This document shows positions 39,416 through 52,054 of a DNA stretch of 64,000 bases, one piece after another. Under the pieces are notes generated by a model that saw only the letters and a program-made list of their open reading frames with translations, did no database searches and was not told where the DNA came from. Location: the NCBI GenBank assembly GCA_037957365.1, contig JARHVA010003528.1:720001-784000 (forward strand), in the 5' to 3' direction. The position numbers and the translations under genes are program-made. The stretch comes from Torreya grandis (taxonomy: Eukaryota > Streptophyta > Pinopsida > Cupressales > Taxaceae). The number at the start of each line of letters is the position of its first letter. The stretch's first letter is position 1.

Positions 39416-41151
39416 TTAAACTAGAGGTAAAGGAAATACCATATTACCTATATGGATATTATGATCACATGAGTTAGTCATGGTCTGAACAATATTTTGA
39501 TTGGGTGAATGGTTAGTAAAAGGTTGTTTAAACACATCCATATTTTGATTAGTGGGTGCATTAGGATTATCCAAGATGAGATCAGCCCTATCAAGTATGT
39601 TTTGAATAATGTTCTTGAATGTTTTACAGTTATTACAATTATGGCCTTTAACTCGATGGTAGCCACAAAACTCATCCTCCTTGCACCAAGTTGGAATAAG
39701 ATGGGAGGGGTCAAAGTATATAAGAGGTTTGATTTGAGGAAGGGTCATGGCACCTTATTATAATAGTTTTTCCAAAATGGAAGTATATGATTCCCCAATG
39801 GGAGTGTATTATCTTTGTTCATACCATTGTTAGAATTTCTTGGTCAAATTTTGGGAAGTCAAAGAATTAGGCTGGTTTGTGGTTATGGAAGAAGCTAATT
39901 TAATGACCAACACAATGGTAAAGCCTTTATATTTTTGGTTATAAGGAGAAGCTTTAGAAGAAGAGGAGTAATTTGATTTGGAATTGGCATTATTACTATG
40001 CAACTTGGCTCTGACTTTGTCTATAGCCTGAATCTTAAGTTTTTGCACCATTATAAAGGCCTCATCAAATGTGTAAAAAGTTTGTACTCAGAGTGTGGAT
40101 GAAATGTGCTTAGCACATGCCCTCGATAAGAGCTCAATAATCTCAAGTTGGGGTAAGGAGGAGATTTGATTGATCAAGCCTCTCTAGTGAGCAACAAAAT
40201 ATGTGATAAACTCATCATCAAATTGTCTAAAAGAATAAAGGTCTATAATAGAAACCTTTTTAGAGATGTTAATAGAGAAATGGTTTAGGAATATTTGTGT
40301 GAGCTAGGTAAATGAGAAAAGGGAGTCATGAGTTATAGAGCTATACCAATTAGTGCACCAACTAAAAGAGACATAGGGAAAGTATAAAGTAATAATGCAT
40401 CATCATGCCCTATTAAATAATAAGCATGTCTAAAAGATCAAAAATGCTATTATGGGTCCTCTTTACTCTAGAAATGAGTAAATTTGGGGAGTTCCCTTTG
40501 GATTGGATAAGGGAAAATAGGCACAAAAGTATGGATGGGTTCATTGGATATCAGTTCATAACACATTCTTTGAACTCAAAATAGATGTCTCTAGATTATA
40601 CATCTTGTCCATCAGCATCATAATGAGATCTGGAGGAGGATTGGTTTGGGAGATACTCCCCTAGTTATAGGGAACCTGATAGGAAGTAGAGGGAGAATAT
40701 GACATAGCTTGCTAAGGTTGTGTTGGTGTAACATAAGGATAATGAGTCATAAGCTAGGGGTGGAAAGAAAAGGGGATTATCCCATTAGGTTAGAGACTAT
40801 GCTTTGGTTGAATGTTGTTATTACAGGTTGGTTTATTGGCATGGTTACATTAGATGAAGGGTGAGTTGTAACTTGAGTAATTATATGTGTGAGAGTAGAT
40901 GGAATAAGTACCACCAAATTCTAAAATAGGGTGAGATTTGACTGAACTACTTGTGGTTGTGAAAGTAGGGAAGTCACACCAAGGTTTAGGTGGGACTGGG
41001 TTGTTGGCGATGCCAAAATTTGGACATTGTTTATGGTTGAGTTACTTATCAAAGTGGTGGTTTGAGTAACCATGAGGAAAATACTAGAGATAGATGAAAC
41101 TAAAGTTATCTCCATTAGTGAGGTTGGCATACCATATAGTGGGTCACCCAA
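39416..41151 (-). pseudogene. gag of element 2, broken
   Basis: Read on the minus strand from about 41,151. A Ser/Thr/Gln-rich N-terminal part (40,921-41,151) is followed by the capsid-like core at about 39,900-40,560, with FLNHFSINI, LINQISSLPQLEIIELLSRA and TFYTFDEAFIMVQKLKIQAI readable across stops. A zinc knuckle in the open stretch 39,416-39,748 reads EFCGYHRVKGHNCNNC (C-x2-H-x4-H-x4-C). Gag forms the virus-like particle. The start is uncertain. Confidence 0.78.
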
Positions 41152-42702
41152 ATAATTATAGTTTAGCTCATGGAAAGGTAATGTTGAAGGGCTACCACAT
41201 TGTGATAAAAAATTTTAGTGAAATCTTGATCTCCTTCAGGGATAATGGGAATTTGGTTAGGGTTGGGAGTATGCTCTATATCTGAAGTATACTCCATGAT
41301 AGAATTAGCAACAAGAGAGGAAAGTAGAAGTGGTTGTTAGCTTGTGTAATTGACAAGAATTTTGGCTTGGGCTTATGTCAATACCATGCAAGAAGTGTAA
41401 ATAGTGTTAATACTCTATATTAGTTATAGAATAAGGAAAAACTAGGTTCAAGTGTAAGTAAGTAGGTTATTTTATCTTTTTATTTTGAGCAAATCAAAAT
41501 TACATAGTCACTGACATTAGTCACTTGACCGATGTCAGTAATCAAAGTTTGCCAATGTCGATGGGATTAACTAATGTTGGTAGGATAAAGTTTGTCTATG
41601 TCAGTGGAACTAATCGATATCAATCACTATGATATCCTGGGAGATGCAAAATCCAAAATTTTAAAAACCTAGAGGTAGAATCTAGGTAAAACATAGGATG
41701 CAAGAGGTCTATGTAAGAAGAAAGAACACTTAGAAAACTTGATATAATAGGCTATACAACATGAGTATTATAAATAGTGTTTATTTTGTGAATCAATAGA
41801 AAAACATCCTTGCCAAATCCAAAATATAGAAGGCAATAAAAAAGTAGAAAAAGAACATACAACCACTAATTATTAACTCCTAGAGACTAATTTTAGTCTA
41901 ATGTTGGCTTATGCCTTAATCAGATAGTGAAAACAAAATTTGGTTAACAAAGGTAATAGAAAGAAATCTATCGATAATTTCAAGTTAGTTTTAGTGCTCA
42001 AGAGGAAATTTGTGTTAGATTAGGTATGTGGTTTGTTATAAGAGCTTGCTCCCCATACTTCATAGACCTAAAACCAAGCCAGGCTACTTAGCTAAAATAT
42101 ACCTTCTACCTAGAATTTATACTATGCTAGAGAATGAAGTGGGTTATCCTCTTGGTGGTAAAATCCAAGTAAGATAGTTGGTTAGGGTAAGGTGATCCAC
42201 CATGTGATGAAATCCTGATGGGCCTTGTCTTAGGTGAGTTTAGATGTTTTTTTTTTGTGAGTGTGATATGGTTATGTAACATAGGTGCACTATAATTCAT
42301 TCATAATGCTTTTAATTGACTAGGTGAGCTAATATGTAATAAGTAAACAATGAAGTGTAGTAAGTTTTAAACCCAAATTTGAAATGTTTAGATCTAAATG
42401 AAAACAATGATGAAATAGGAGTAGAGAATGAAATTCACTATCCTAATGTGCATTCCAGAAATAAATAAATAATAGATTATTTTAACTTATAATAAAAATG
42501 ATAAATTGCTTTTAGAGGTGAAGAGAAATGGAGAGTGGCAAGGAAGAAGAAATTTTAGTTTATTTCCCTTAAACAAAAAATAAAATGTTGAATATTTTGA
42601 TTTGAGAGAGAAAAGAAGGAGAAAGTGCAAGAAATGAAATTTTCACTATAATTCACTTATATGAATGCTTATAATAAGTAATGAACCCAAGGAAAACTAT
42701 AC
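41152..42702 (-). other. 5' untranslated region of element 2
   Basis: No coding match. It includes a cluster of GTCGATGG / ATCGATATCA-like words at 41,505-41,640, the same family as in the LTRs and 3' region of this element. A purine-rich tract lies at 42,510-42,640. Confidence 0.55.
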
Positions 42703-42721
42703 GGTCCCACCGTGTATGCCA
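42703..42721 (-). other. Primer-binding site of element 2
   Basis: On the minus strand TGGCATACACGGTGGGACC begins with the TGG needed to pair with a tRNA CCA end and lies four bases inside the 5' LTR. A related site (TGGCACGCCTAGTGGGA) occurs at the same place in the non-autonomous element at 52,033-52,049. I cannot name the tRNA with certainty. Confidence 0.8.
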
Positions 42722-42725
42722 AAAA

Positions 42726-44350
<1,625 letters not shown>

Positions 44351-44689
44351 ATACCTTATGGATTTATGAGTTCATAAACCCACAAGAGAAAAAATTAGGG
44401 GCAATATATGGAATGGTAAAATTACCCTTAAAAATGGTGAGGTCATAAAAAAATTATGAGGTTTCCACAAGGACTAAAATGAAGTGGAACAAGAGAAAAT
44501 GAGGCCAATAGAAGATTAGTATAGGCCCAAAATTAGAATAAATTAGGTAGACTTGATTAATTAAAGGAAAAATGATTGATTTGGTTTCTTGTGTTTTTGG
44601 ATTGCAAGAGTGATTCAAGGTCATTATGATATGTGAAAGATAATCTCAAGAGATATAATGTAGGGCATATGGACCAATGAGCTTGTGGT

Positions 44690-46830
44690 ACTATTATAGA
44701 TGATAGAGTTATATCACCAAAATTAGTTCATAGTGCTTCATGTAGACTAAGCCTATCTATCAACACTTATAGAGAGGTGGCACTCTAAGATGTTGACCTT
44801 CCATTTTTTGATACGGGAGGTGACACTGAGCCTAGATGATGTTTGTAGGATACTACAAGTGACAATATAGGGATGGAGGATTACTTGGATTTCAACAAGA
44901 TAACTCATTATGCTAGAGGATTTGATTGGTGTGACTAACCTTGAGGTCCTCGAGGGGGACATATATAGATACACTAGAGTACCTATCTTATCCTCTATAT
45001 CTTGGGGTAAGAGCAACAGTGGTAGGGGATCTAGTAGTGTCACTAACACTAACATAGGGGATAGTTCCCCTAGAGGTGGTTATTTTGATGTCTCTTGTCA
45101 ATGGCCTTATACTATAGGACAAGAGCAAATAATTCTTTCCAATTGACCTCATTTAGAGTGTTAGAGGATATGTATGATCATTCCACATAATTTTCATGGT
45201 GGGGGGGAGGCATCATTCTATCCTAGCTTTAGCAGGACTTGTATATGATGGATTATCATAGAAGGATAAGTATCAATCATAACACACTAGTCTAGGTCTA
45301 GGATTGGGAGCATATAGTGATTGAGAGGCTAGTGGGGTTGATATATCAGTGAGGACTGAAGGATCTAGTCGATTTTGGGTGGTATATTATAGGCCCAAGT
45401 TTATGAGGCCATTTTTGGGACCTATATTTTTACAAAGGGGCCATAGATAAGATGGTCAATTAAGAATTTATATAGAAACCATACTTGGTAATACCATTTT
45501 ACTAGATTGATGACTTATTCATGATTGGTTTCATGATTACACCCTTTTATATCATAGGTTGTAATGACTTTATGGTAGAGTGATATAGACTAGACTAAGT
45601 GTAGACATAGTTTGATCTATAAAAATATATTCCTAAGGGTCCACATTGCTTCACCTATGTGACCCAAGATATCTAAGAGTGGGGGATACTAGTGCCCTAA
45701 GACTAGGATATGATAGATCATGGTAAAGTCTAGCATATACTATGGGATTATGCAAGTGGGGTGGTAGATGTTGGCATGGTATATACTTATATAGCATGGT
45801 GGGCTGGTTCATAACCCATTTGATTAGCCAAACCATAGCCTTAGTAGCCAATCTTATATCAGATAAGGGGAGATAACATAGAGATGGGGTTCAGGCCCCA
45901 ATAGGGACAAGTTTAGGTGTTAGTTTGGCTAGCTATCCCACTATAGGGCATTCATAATTAAGTTAAATAGGCCACCATAGGGGATAAAAAGATGGCTAAG
46001 GTAGTACATGGGCATGATATATATATGGGTGAGGTACCAAATGGTGACAAGGGACACAAGATAGGAATGAGGTATGGACCTCCAATATAGGTACAAGTAT
46101 AGGTATAGGGGAGGCAAGGTCCACCAATATCGGTAGATCTATAAAGGAATAGGCTTTGATTGATAGGCTACATCATGAGATTATTACATGATTATCAAAG
46201 ATTATGGGCCTGTAAATTACCAAATCTAGATTATGTATAGAGTTATCCAATACATAGAGTGAGACTACCCATTTATAGGGATTGATTACAACCAAATATG
46301 TATATATTACTATGTTAAGGGGATAGGTGTCCTAACTAAAAGGGATATAGGCCCAAATGTATACATAAGACATAGATATCATGACAATGACCAATGAGTG
46401 AGATAGAGCTTGGGTTGATGGGGAGTGGTTGATATCTTAGGTAAAAAGGCTGACTAAGGAGTGGGATGAGGTTCGATGAGTTGGTACAAATGGTGGTTCA
46501 ATTAGATCGTTAGCTATCATGATTACATCCAAGGATGATTCCATATGCATGAAGAATGATGTATTATGTGTTAAGGAGGAGATAACCTACTACCATAACT
46601 TGTATGAGGTAGTAGTCCCACAAGAGAGGATAGCTCCCTCAAATAGAGACTAATTAAAATCTTAGCAAACTAGTAGGACCTCTAAGTCTAGGCACATGAC
46701 AAAGTTAGATAAGTTAGCTAGATATCCAACCTCATAGTGTGTAGTGATGGGTCCACCACCCCAACATCCACCACCACTATCATCATTAGGGATAGGCTAG
46801 AGTTTTTAGTAGTTTCCCCTAAGGCTTGAC
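44690..46830 (+). pseudogene. Antisense plant mobile domain (PMD) gene of element 3, broken
   Basis: Plus-strand reading near 44,755-44,870 gives ERWHSKMLTFHF and REVTLSLDDVCRILQV, the same PMD hallmark seen at 7.2 kb and 29.9 kb. The rest is present only as stop-riddled sequence, ending near a run of CCA codons (46,750-46,790) as in the Pro-rich tail of the element 2 copy. It opposes gag-pol and lies downstream of integrase. Stops include many TAG and TGA codons. Confidence 0.68.
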
Positions 46831-46894
46831 TAGGATTAGAGTTGATGTATAGCTCTATATTATATATGATATGTATATATATTATCTCAATTTA

Positions 46895-47089
46895 TAAAAC
46901 ATTATATATATACACATATATATACATATATATATATACATATGTATATATATGTATATGTATATGTATATATATACATATATATATATGTATATGTATA
47001 TGTATGTATATATATATATTCATATACATATACATATATATATATATATGTATATATATGTATATATATATACATATATATACATATAC

Positions 47090-47141
<52 letters not shown>
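46895..47141. repeat. AT/ATAC/ATGT microsatellite after the PMD gene of element 3
   Basis: Nearly 250 bp of TA dinucleotide with regular GTA/TAC interruptions, ending in about 45 bp of pure AT. It occupies the same structural place as the microsatellites of elements 1 and 2. All open frames here are artefacts. Confidence 0.96.
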
Positions 47142-47143
<2 letters not shown>

Positions 47144-47679
47144 CATTCATTTTTTGGGATCATAGTTACTTTTTCATAAACTGTTAATATTTTGTGTCTC
47201 ATGATGTTTACATTCATTTTTCTCTTTTTATGATATGATGGCATATGTTAGCATTAAGAGATGCACATACTTAGTTAACATATGGATGTTGATGTATTTA
47301 TTTCTCTATTTGATGTATGACTAGATGCTAGAGGGTAGTTTATGAGATACATGTCCTAAACCAATCATAGAAATGGATGGTATGACTCATTGTCTATGTC
47401 AGGAGATGCACATCCTACATGAAGAGTCTTTTTTGTTTCCAATGTTTGTATTTTGTTGTGTGCATGTACTTTTTAGGTAGAGGATATGTAGGATAGTGAT
47501 TTCAGATATGTCTTTTAGAGTCACATTAACTATTTTAATGTGGAGCACTTGGTGTTTACTTTGGTAAAATGAAATTATGCATCATAAGTATTAAGAACCT
47601 ATAATAAAATTATATTTCATTTGGTAATGGACTGGTTCAAAAGTGAATATTTACAACTAATGGTAATTATAATAAATAT
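47142..47679. other. Non-coding element 3 sequence up to the nested insertion
   Basis: No coding is recognised. It was contiguous with position 53,994 onward before the non-autonomous element inserted. Confidence 0.5.
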
Positions 47680-47998
47680 TGTTGATGATTTAAAATTGCA
47701 CTTGATTCTAATCAACAACAATGGGAAGTTTCAAGATATGGGACTTGCATCTTGAAACAACCTCTAGATTTTTGAGAAGCTGGTTCTTCTTTAAATCAAG
47801 AATACACTAGGAAAAGGGATAGGAATTTTAATCAAAAACACAAATGCAAGAAAGAAAATATAATCTATGGCAATGCACTTGAATGTAATTCAAATTTAAT
47901 CCCAAGCATAGTGAGACTATATGTAAGATTCATTTACATTTAAGAGCAAACAAGTGCATGATCAATGTAAAAGATGGAAACTATAGAAACAGAGGCTC

Positions 47999-48362
47999 AC
48001 AACATAGACTACTTTTGCAGTGATACAAAAAATGTCAAAAAAGGCATAGGGTTCAATCTTCTTATTTGAATTTTCTAGTCACATAAGAGGCACAAAAACA
48101 TGCACAGTTATATAAACTTTTCAACTCAAGAAAATGAGACAAAAGCAAATGACATTCCTAATCACAACTCTAGAAAGTCTACAACCTAGACTACTCTTGC
48201 AAATGACACAAAAAATATCAACAAAGGCATAGGATTCAATCTTCTCATTAATTCTCTAGTCACATAAGAGGCATAGAAACACACATAGTTACATAAACCT
48301 TCCAACTTAAGAAGATAGAACAAAATCAAATGGTATTCATAGTCACAACTCTATAAGGTCTA
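47999..48362. repeat. 182-bp tandem duplication inside the LTR
   Basis: Two units begin ACAACATAGACTACT and ACAACCTAGACTACT (47,999 and 48,181) and end near CTAGAAAGTCT. The same pair occurs in the LTR at 52,374 onward. The related LTR at 62,253 has a single unit. Confidence 0.88.
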
Positions 48363-48669
48363 AACTCTTTACAATAATTCTCTCAATATTCTCTCTAATA
48401 TCTGATGATGATCCCTCTAGTTATCTCTACACTCTTATTTATAGCTTTGGATTCACTCTAGATTGTCTGCTTGTTCCCAATCTAACGGCCCAACTGAAAT
48501 CTAACCAAATTGGTAGTGTCTAACAGAAGATATTTTATAGATTCTAAAATGCTTTATCTTCTAGTAGTTCATTGGCTAAAATAGATTGTAGGATGCTCCC
48601 TTCTCTTAAATTCTAGATAAAACTTAGCTAATTCTTTGAAGATCTTCCTATTACTTAGGAGACACTAGA

Positions 48670-49465
48670 AAATGAAACTTGGCATGTTCTACAGCACCTA
48701 TTAAAGACACGCAGCACTTTCTACATAACTTATACTCTTTTGTGTCTTTGCTGAGGAATGTTCCACCTTTGACACTTGTTGCTATCCACTTCCTTGAAAC
48801 TTCAATAGCTTAAAAGAAAATAAGACCCACAACATTTCTTACCCAAGTAACTTTAAAAGGGCCACAGGGACAAGTGTCAATCTCCACTGCTTTCATTAAA
48901 GGACACATGGCAATCTCTGCTTTACTTATTTGGGGTTATGTGGTGATCTCTGCTACTTTTAGCTACCCTTTTAGAAACCTATGGAAGATGACACATGGTA
49001 GCTTCCACTTTACTCTATTTATACCATAGAAATAATTAGGTCTCATTTCACATTTACATGGACAGTGACACCTGGCAGCTTCTACTTGATTAAGAAACAA
49101 AACTTGGGACCCACCACAGTCTTTGCTATATCAGTGAAGCAAAATGAAGATAATTTAGATTGTGACATGTGGTGGCTTCTGCTCTCTTTTTTTGGGATAC
49201 ATGGCATCTTTTGTTGCTTTTAGAAAAACAAAATTGAGACCTTCTATGACTACCACTTGGCAGTTTCCACTTGATACTGATACTTAGCTTGTTAAAATCT
49301 TTCTCTAAAAAGAGATGAAACACAGGTGCCGATATGAAACCATGGATGATGACCCTTGGCACATTCCATTGAGTCACTATGAGATACATGGCATATTCTA
49401 ACCAACTCATAGAAAATATGAAAGGTGTCTTAGATGACGACACTTGTCAACTTTCGCTTTACTTC
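48670..49465. promoter_or_regulatory. Array of G-box/ABRE-like boxes in the LTR
   Basis: About a dozen copies of a degenerate box, consensus near GACACNTGGCAGCTTCCACTT, occur every 40-100 bp (for example 48,901; 48,990; 49,066; 49,162; 49,248; 49,350; 49,437). Cores are CACATGG, CACTTGG, CACCTGG and ACATGTGG. Related LTRs keep a few ACGTGG cores (53,315; 63,571). ACGTGGC is the core of plant ABRE/G-box elements bound by bZIP and bHLH factors. Regulatory function is inference. Confidence 0.5.
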
Positions 49466-49615
49466 AACATTTAGATAAAAATGAATCAAAAGGAAAATTA
49501 GAGCTTGTGCTTTATTTCAGAACTTCACCATCTCGGACCAAAGTATGTGGGAATAGAATTTTACAGTGTGCAATTGAAAATTAGAATGAAATGTAGAGTA
49601 ATTTTTTTCTCTATA

Positions 49616-50267
49616 GTTATTGGTGACCCCAAGGACTTTTGAGCCTGTTAAAAAAGAAACCACAATTTCCTACATATAAAAATGTGGCAATAATCACAAC
49701 TTCAATAAGGCCATCTGATAAGTAGATAATTTAGCATCAAATAGCCCCTACTTATTTTGAAAATCTTGGAAAGCTAAATCAAGGTTAATGATGTCCTTGT
49801 GTGAAAACTCTGCAAAATATGAACTACAACCTTCAATTGGAATTCAAGCTAGATCAAAACAACTTCCACTTTTAGCACTTATGAAACAGACACATCTAGG
49901 GAATTATGAAGATTTGAGAGAGACTTAATGTGTCGAGAGTCTTGAAAATTTTGCAAATATTATGAGCCACGGCCATGTGCCCAAATAACACTTATTTAAA
50001 AGAGAGAGTGGGAAAGAAAAAATGGGAAAATAGAGAAACATAACTGAAAGCAAACTACTATATATAGCTAATTAGGTATATTTGCCTCCCTACTGGATCA
50101 AAAGGAAAATTTATAAAGTTTCCTTTATGTCAAGAAGACTTATGGTGCTAGACAAATGGTTGAATGGGATGGAGCTCTGGTGACTTGCTCATCCTGCTTG
50201 CCACCTTGATTGTCCTACATCTAAGTGAATCAGAGTCAAACATGCTTCCACTATATACATACTCTTC
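49616..50267. other. 3' internal non-coding part of the non-autonomous element
   Basis: No coding match. Next to the LTR the sequence TTATTGGTGACCCCAAGGAC is conserved in the related copy at 63,975-64,000. No classical polypurine tract is visible there on the minus strand. Confidence 0.5.
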
Positions 50268-51885
50268 TTATTCTTTAAAGATTTTCAAATGTTGGTTATT
50301 CATACTGGCATGTGGATATACCTTATTGATTGGCTTATCTCCTTCTACTTCATTCTCAGGTTCCATTGCATGATCATCCTCCTTGATGACTTCAACCTCT
50401 TGAAAGGATAAGTCTAAAAGCTTGCATCCCCTCTGCATACTTATTTGAGTCTCAATTTTGTCTTCTCCACACCTGGCTAGCTCATGGCCTCCTTGAAGAA
50501 TAGTGTAACCTACCCCAATGACTTGATCAAGGAAGTGTCCATGCTCCTCCATATCTTCTTGCAAAGTGAGAAGAAATTCAGAAATTATCTCTTCCTCATC
50601 AGAGATTAAGGTAAAAGCTTGTGACTTGTCCTCTTATTCATCAAAGAATGTACCTATGGTGATTTCCTCCTCATCTGTACTCATGAAATCTTCTTAACTA
50701 GCCATGAACTAAGTATACTCCTCTTTACTTGCTTCCTCCAAAATATATTCCTCTTTAAAAAGGGATAAAGAAGAAGATTGATGATTATACATATGTAAAA
50801 GAGGAGATAATTCTTGAGCTAGAATCGAATGATTCTCTTATTTCCATTTGTACATCACTTCATCTATATCAGATGTAGCTTGATAGCTCTCTTGGATGGA
50901 TGTAGATGAGGTGTGTTCAAATGTAGGATCTTCTGCTTGATCATCATCATGAGTGAGATTAGCCTCAACCTCTTCAAGGCTTTGAGAAAAACCTTTCTCC
51001 ACCTTTTTGCTCCATGATTCCATTGTTTATTTCCAACTCATGACCTTGTGACCAAAACTTTTCCCTTGGGAAGAGGTAGCAATTTTATCTTCCTCAAGAT
51101 CCCTAGCTGGTTCATGATTTTCCCTCTTCCAACTCAAAATTTGAACATCATGTTAAGAGATATGAGGATTGGTAGAAGAGGTATTTTTTGGTGTAGGCTC
51201 CTCTCTAAGGTTTGAAAGCTCTATCCATCTTTCTCTAAGCAATCTCATCTTTACCCCTAATTCCTTAATTTTCTTAGCTAGATTTTCTTGAAAGAGTCTT
51301 TCTTGGAGCTCATAGGAATCATCATAGAAGTGGGGAGTGCATGAAGGCTGTGATGAAAAAAAAGAAGCTTCTTAAGGAAGGGTGGGGGGGACTTGAGGGG
51401 GAAGTGAGGCTTTATATTTCACTTCCCTTGCTACCAACATAGACTTGACATTATTGGGGAAAGGACCTTGGAAGGTTTGACTTGGCTCATGAGCAGGGGC
51501 TGCGTATATTTGATATGAAACTTGTGGTAGTGGATATGTAGGTTGATAGACTTGGTAAGGCTATCTCTCATGAATACTCAGCTTCTCTTCTAAAAATGCA
51601 ATCAAGCCACACACATCTAACATCTCATTTGTAAGCCTTTTCCAATTGGCTCTTTCAATGGGAGCCCATTCACTCTTAACTAGATCTAGTGCATTTCACT
51701 TGATGGATGACATGATCAGGGATTTCTTGACCGCATCCCCTTCTGGCATCAAGCTCTACTACATTCTTTTTATATCCCAATAGTGCTTATTTGAAGGTGG
51801 AAATGGGTTGATTGGTAAAGATATTAGGTTGATCAAAAATATATGGAGCATAAGACCCATAGTTCTGAGTAACAAAATTATACAT
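50268..51885 (-). pseudogene. Unknown acidic ORF of the non-autonomous element, lightly broken
   Basis: On the minus strand a single frame stays coding-like for about 500 codons with only around nine stops and perhaps one frameshift near 51,720. It includes ERANWKRLTNEMLDVCGLIA, a Pro/Gln-rich stretch, LQERLFQENLAKKIKELG (coiled-coil-like), the open segment 50,838-51,023 rich in Glu/Asp/Ser, and the open segment 50,268-50,564 (EDMEEHGHFLDQVIGVGY). No zinc knuckle, protease, polymerase or integrase motif is seen, and I do not recognise the family. The ORF is in sense with the element. It could be a diverged gag-like or captured gene; function unknown. The start near 51,885 (MYNFVTQNYGSYAPYIF) is a guess. 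Confidence 0.6.
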
Positions 51886-52032
51886 ATCGAACGGTGATTT
51901 CTTGATGATACCAGGACTGCTTAACTAGTTGATTCAACTTAGAGTCATCGTTGGTGTTGATAAAATAAAAACCTCCAAAGGCTGGTTGGTCTAAGAACAC
52001 ACCAAAAATTATTAAACTCCTTGAAAGATTCA

Positions 52033-52049
52033 TCCCACTAGGCGTGCCA
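52033..52049 (-). other. Primer-binding site of the non-autonomous element
   Basis: On the minus strand TGGCACGCCTAGTGGGA lies five bases inside the 5' LTR and is preceded by GTTTT, exactly as in element 2 (TGGCATACACGGTGGGACC preceded by GTTTT). Confidence 0.78.
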
Positions 52050-52054
52050 AAAAC

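Larger units (their letters stand above)
47680..49615 (-). repeat. 3' LTR of the non-autonomous element
   Basis: It aligns along its whole length with 52,055-53,993. It contains a 182-bp tandem duplication (47,999 onward) and a series of TGACAC-TGGCAGCTTCCACTT-like boxes (48,670-49,465). Reading frames inside (for example 49,126-49,443) recur in the partner LTR and are not genes. Confidence 0.88.

Noticed and set aside
49126..49443. Minus-strand open frame of 105 codons, with a relative at 53,530-53,885
   Set aside because: It lies wholly inside the LTR, is split in the partner LTR and has no known domain.
49616..49640. TTATTGGTGACCCCAAGGAC as a + strand primer-binding site, making the non-autonomous element + strand
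   Set aside because: The other inner LTR edge has a minus-strand primer site matching that of element 2, and the long ORF is on the minus strand. Both favour minus orientation.
51370..51405. G-rich tract as a second quadruplex candidate
   Set aside because: On the coding strand it is a run of Pro codons in the unknown ORF and has only three well-separated G-runs.
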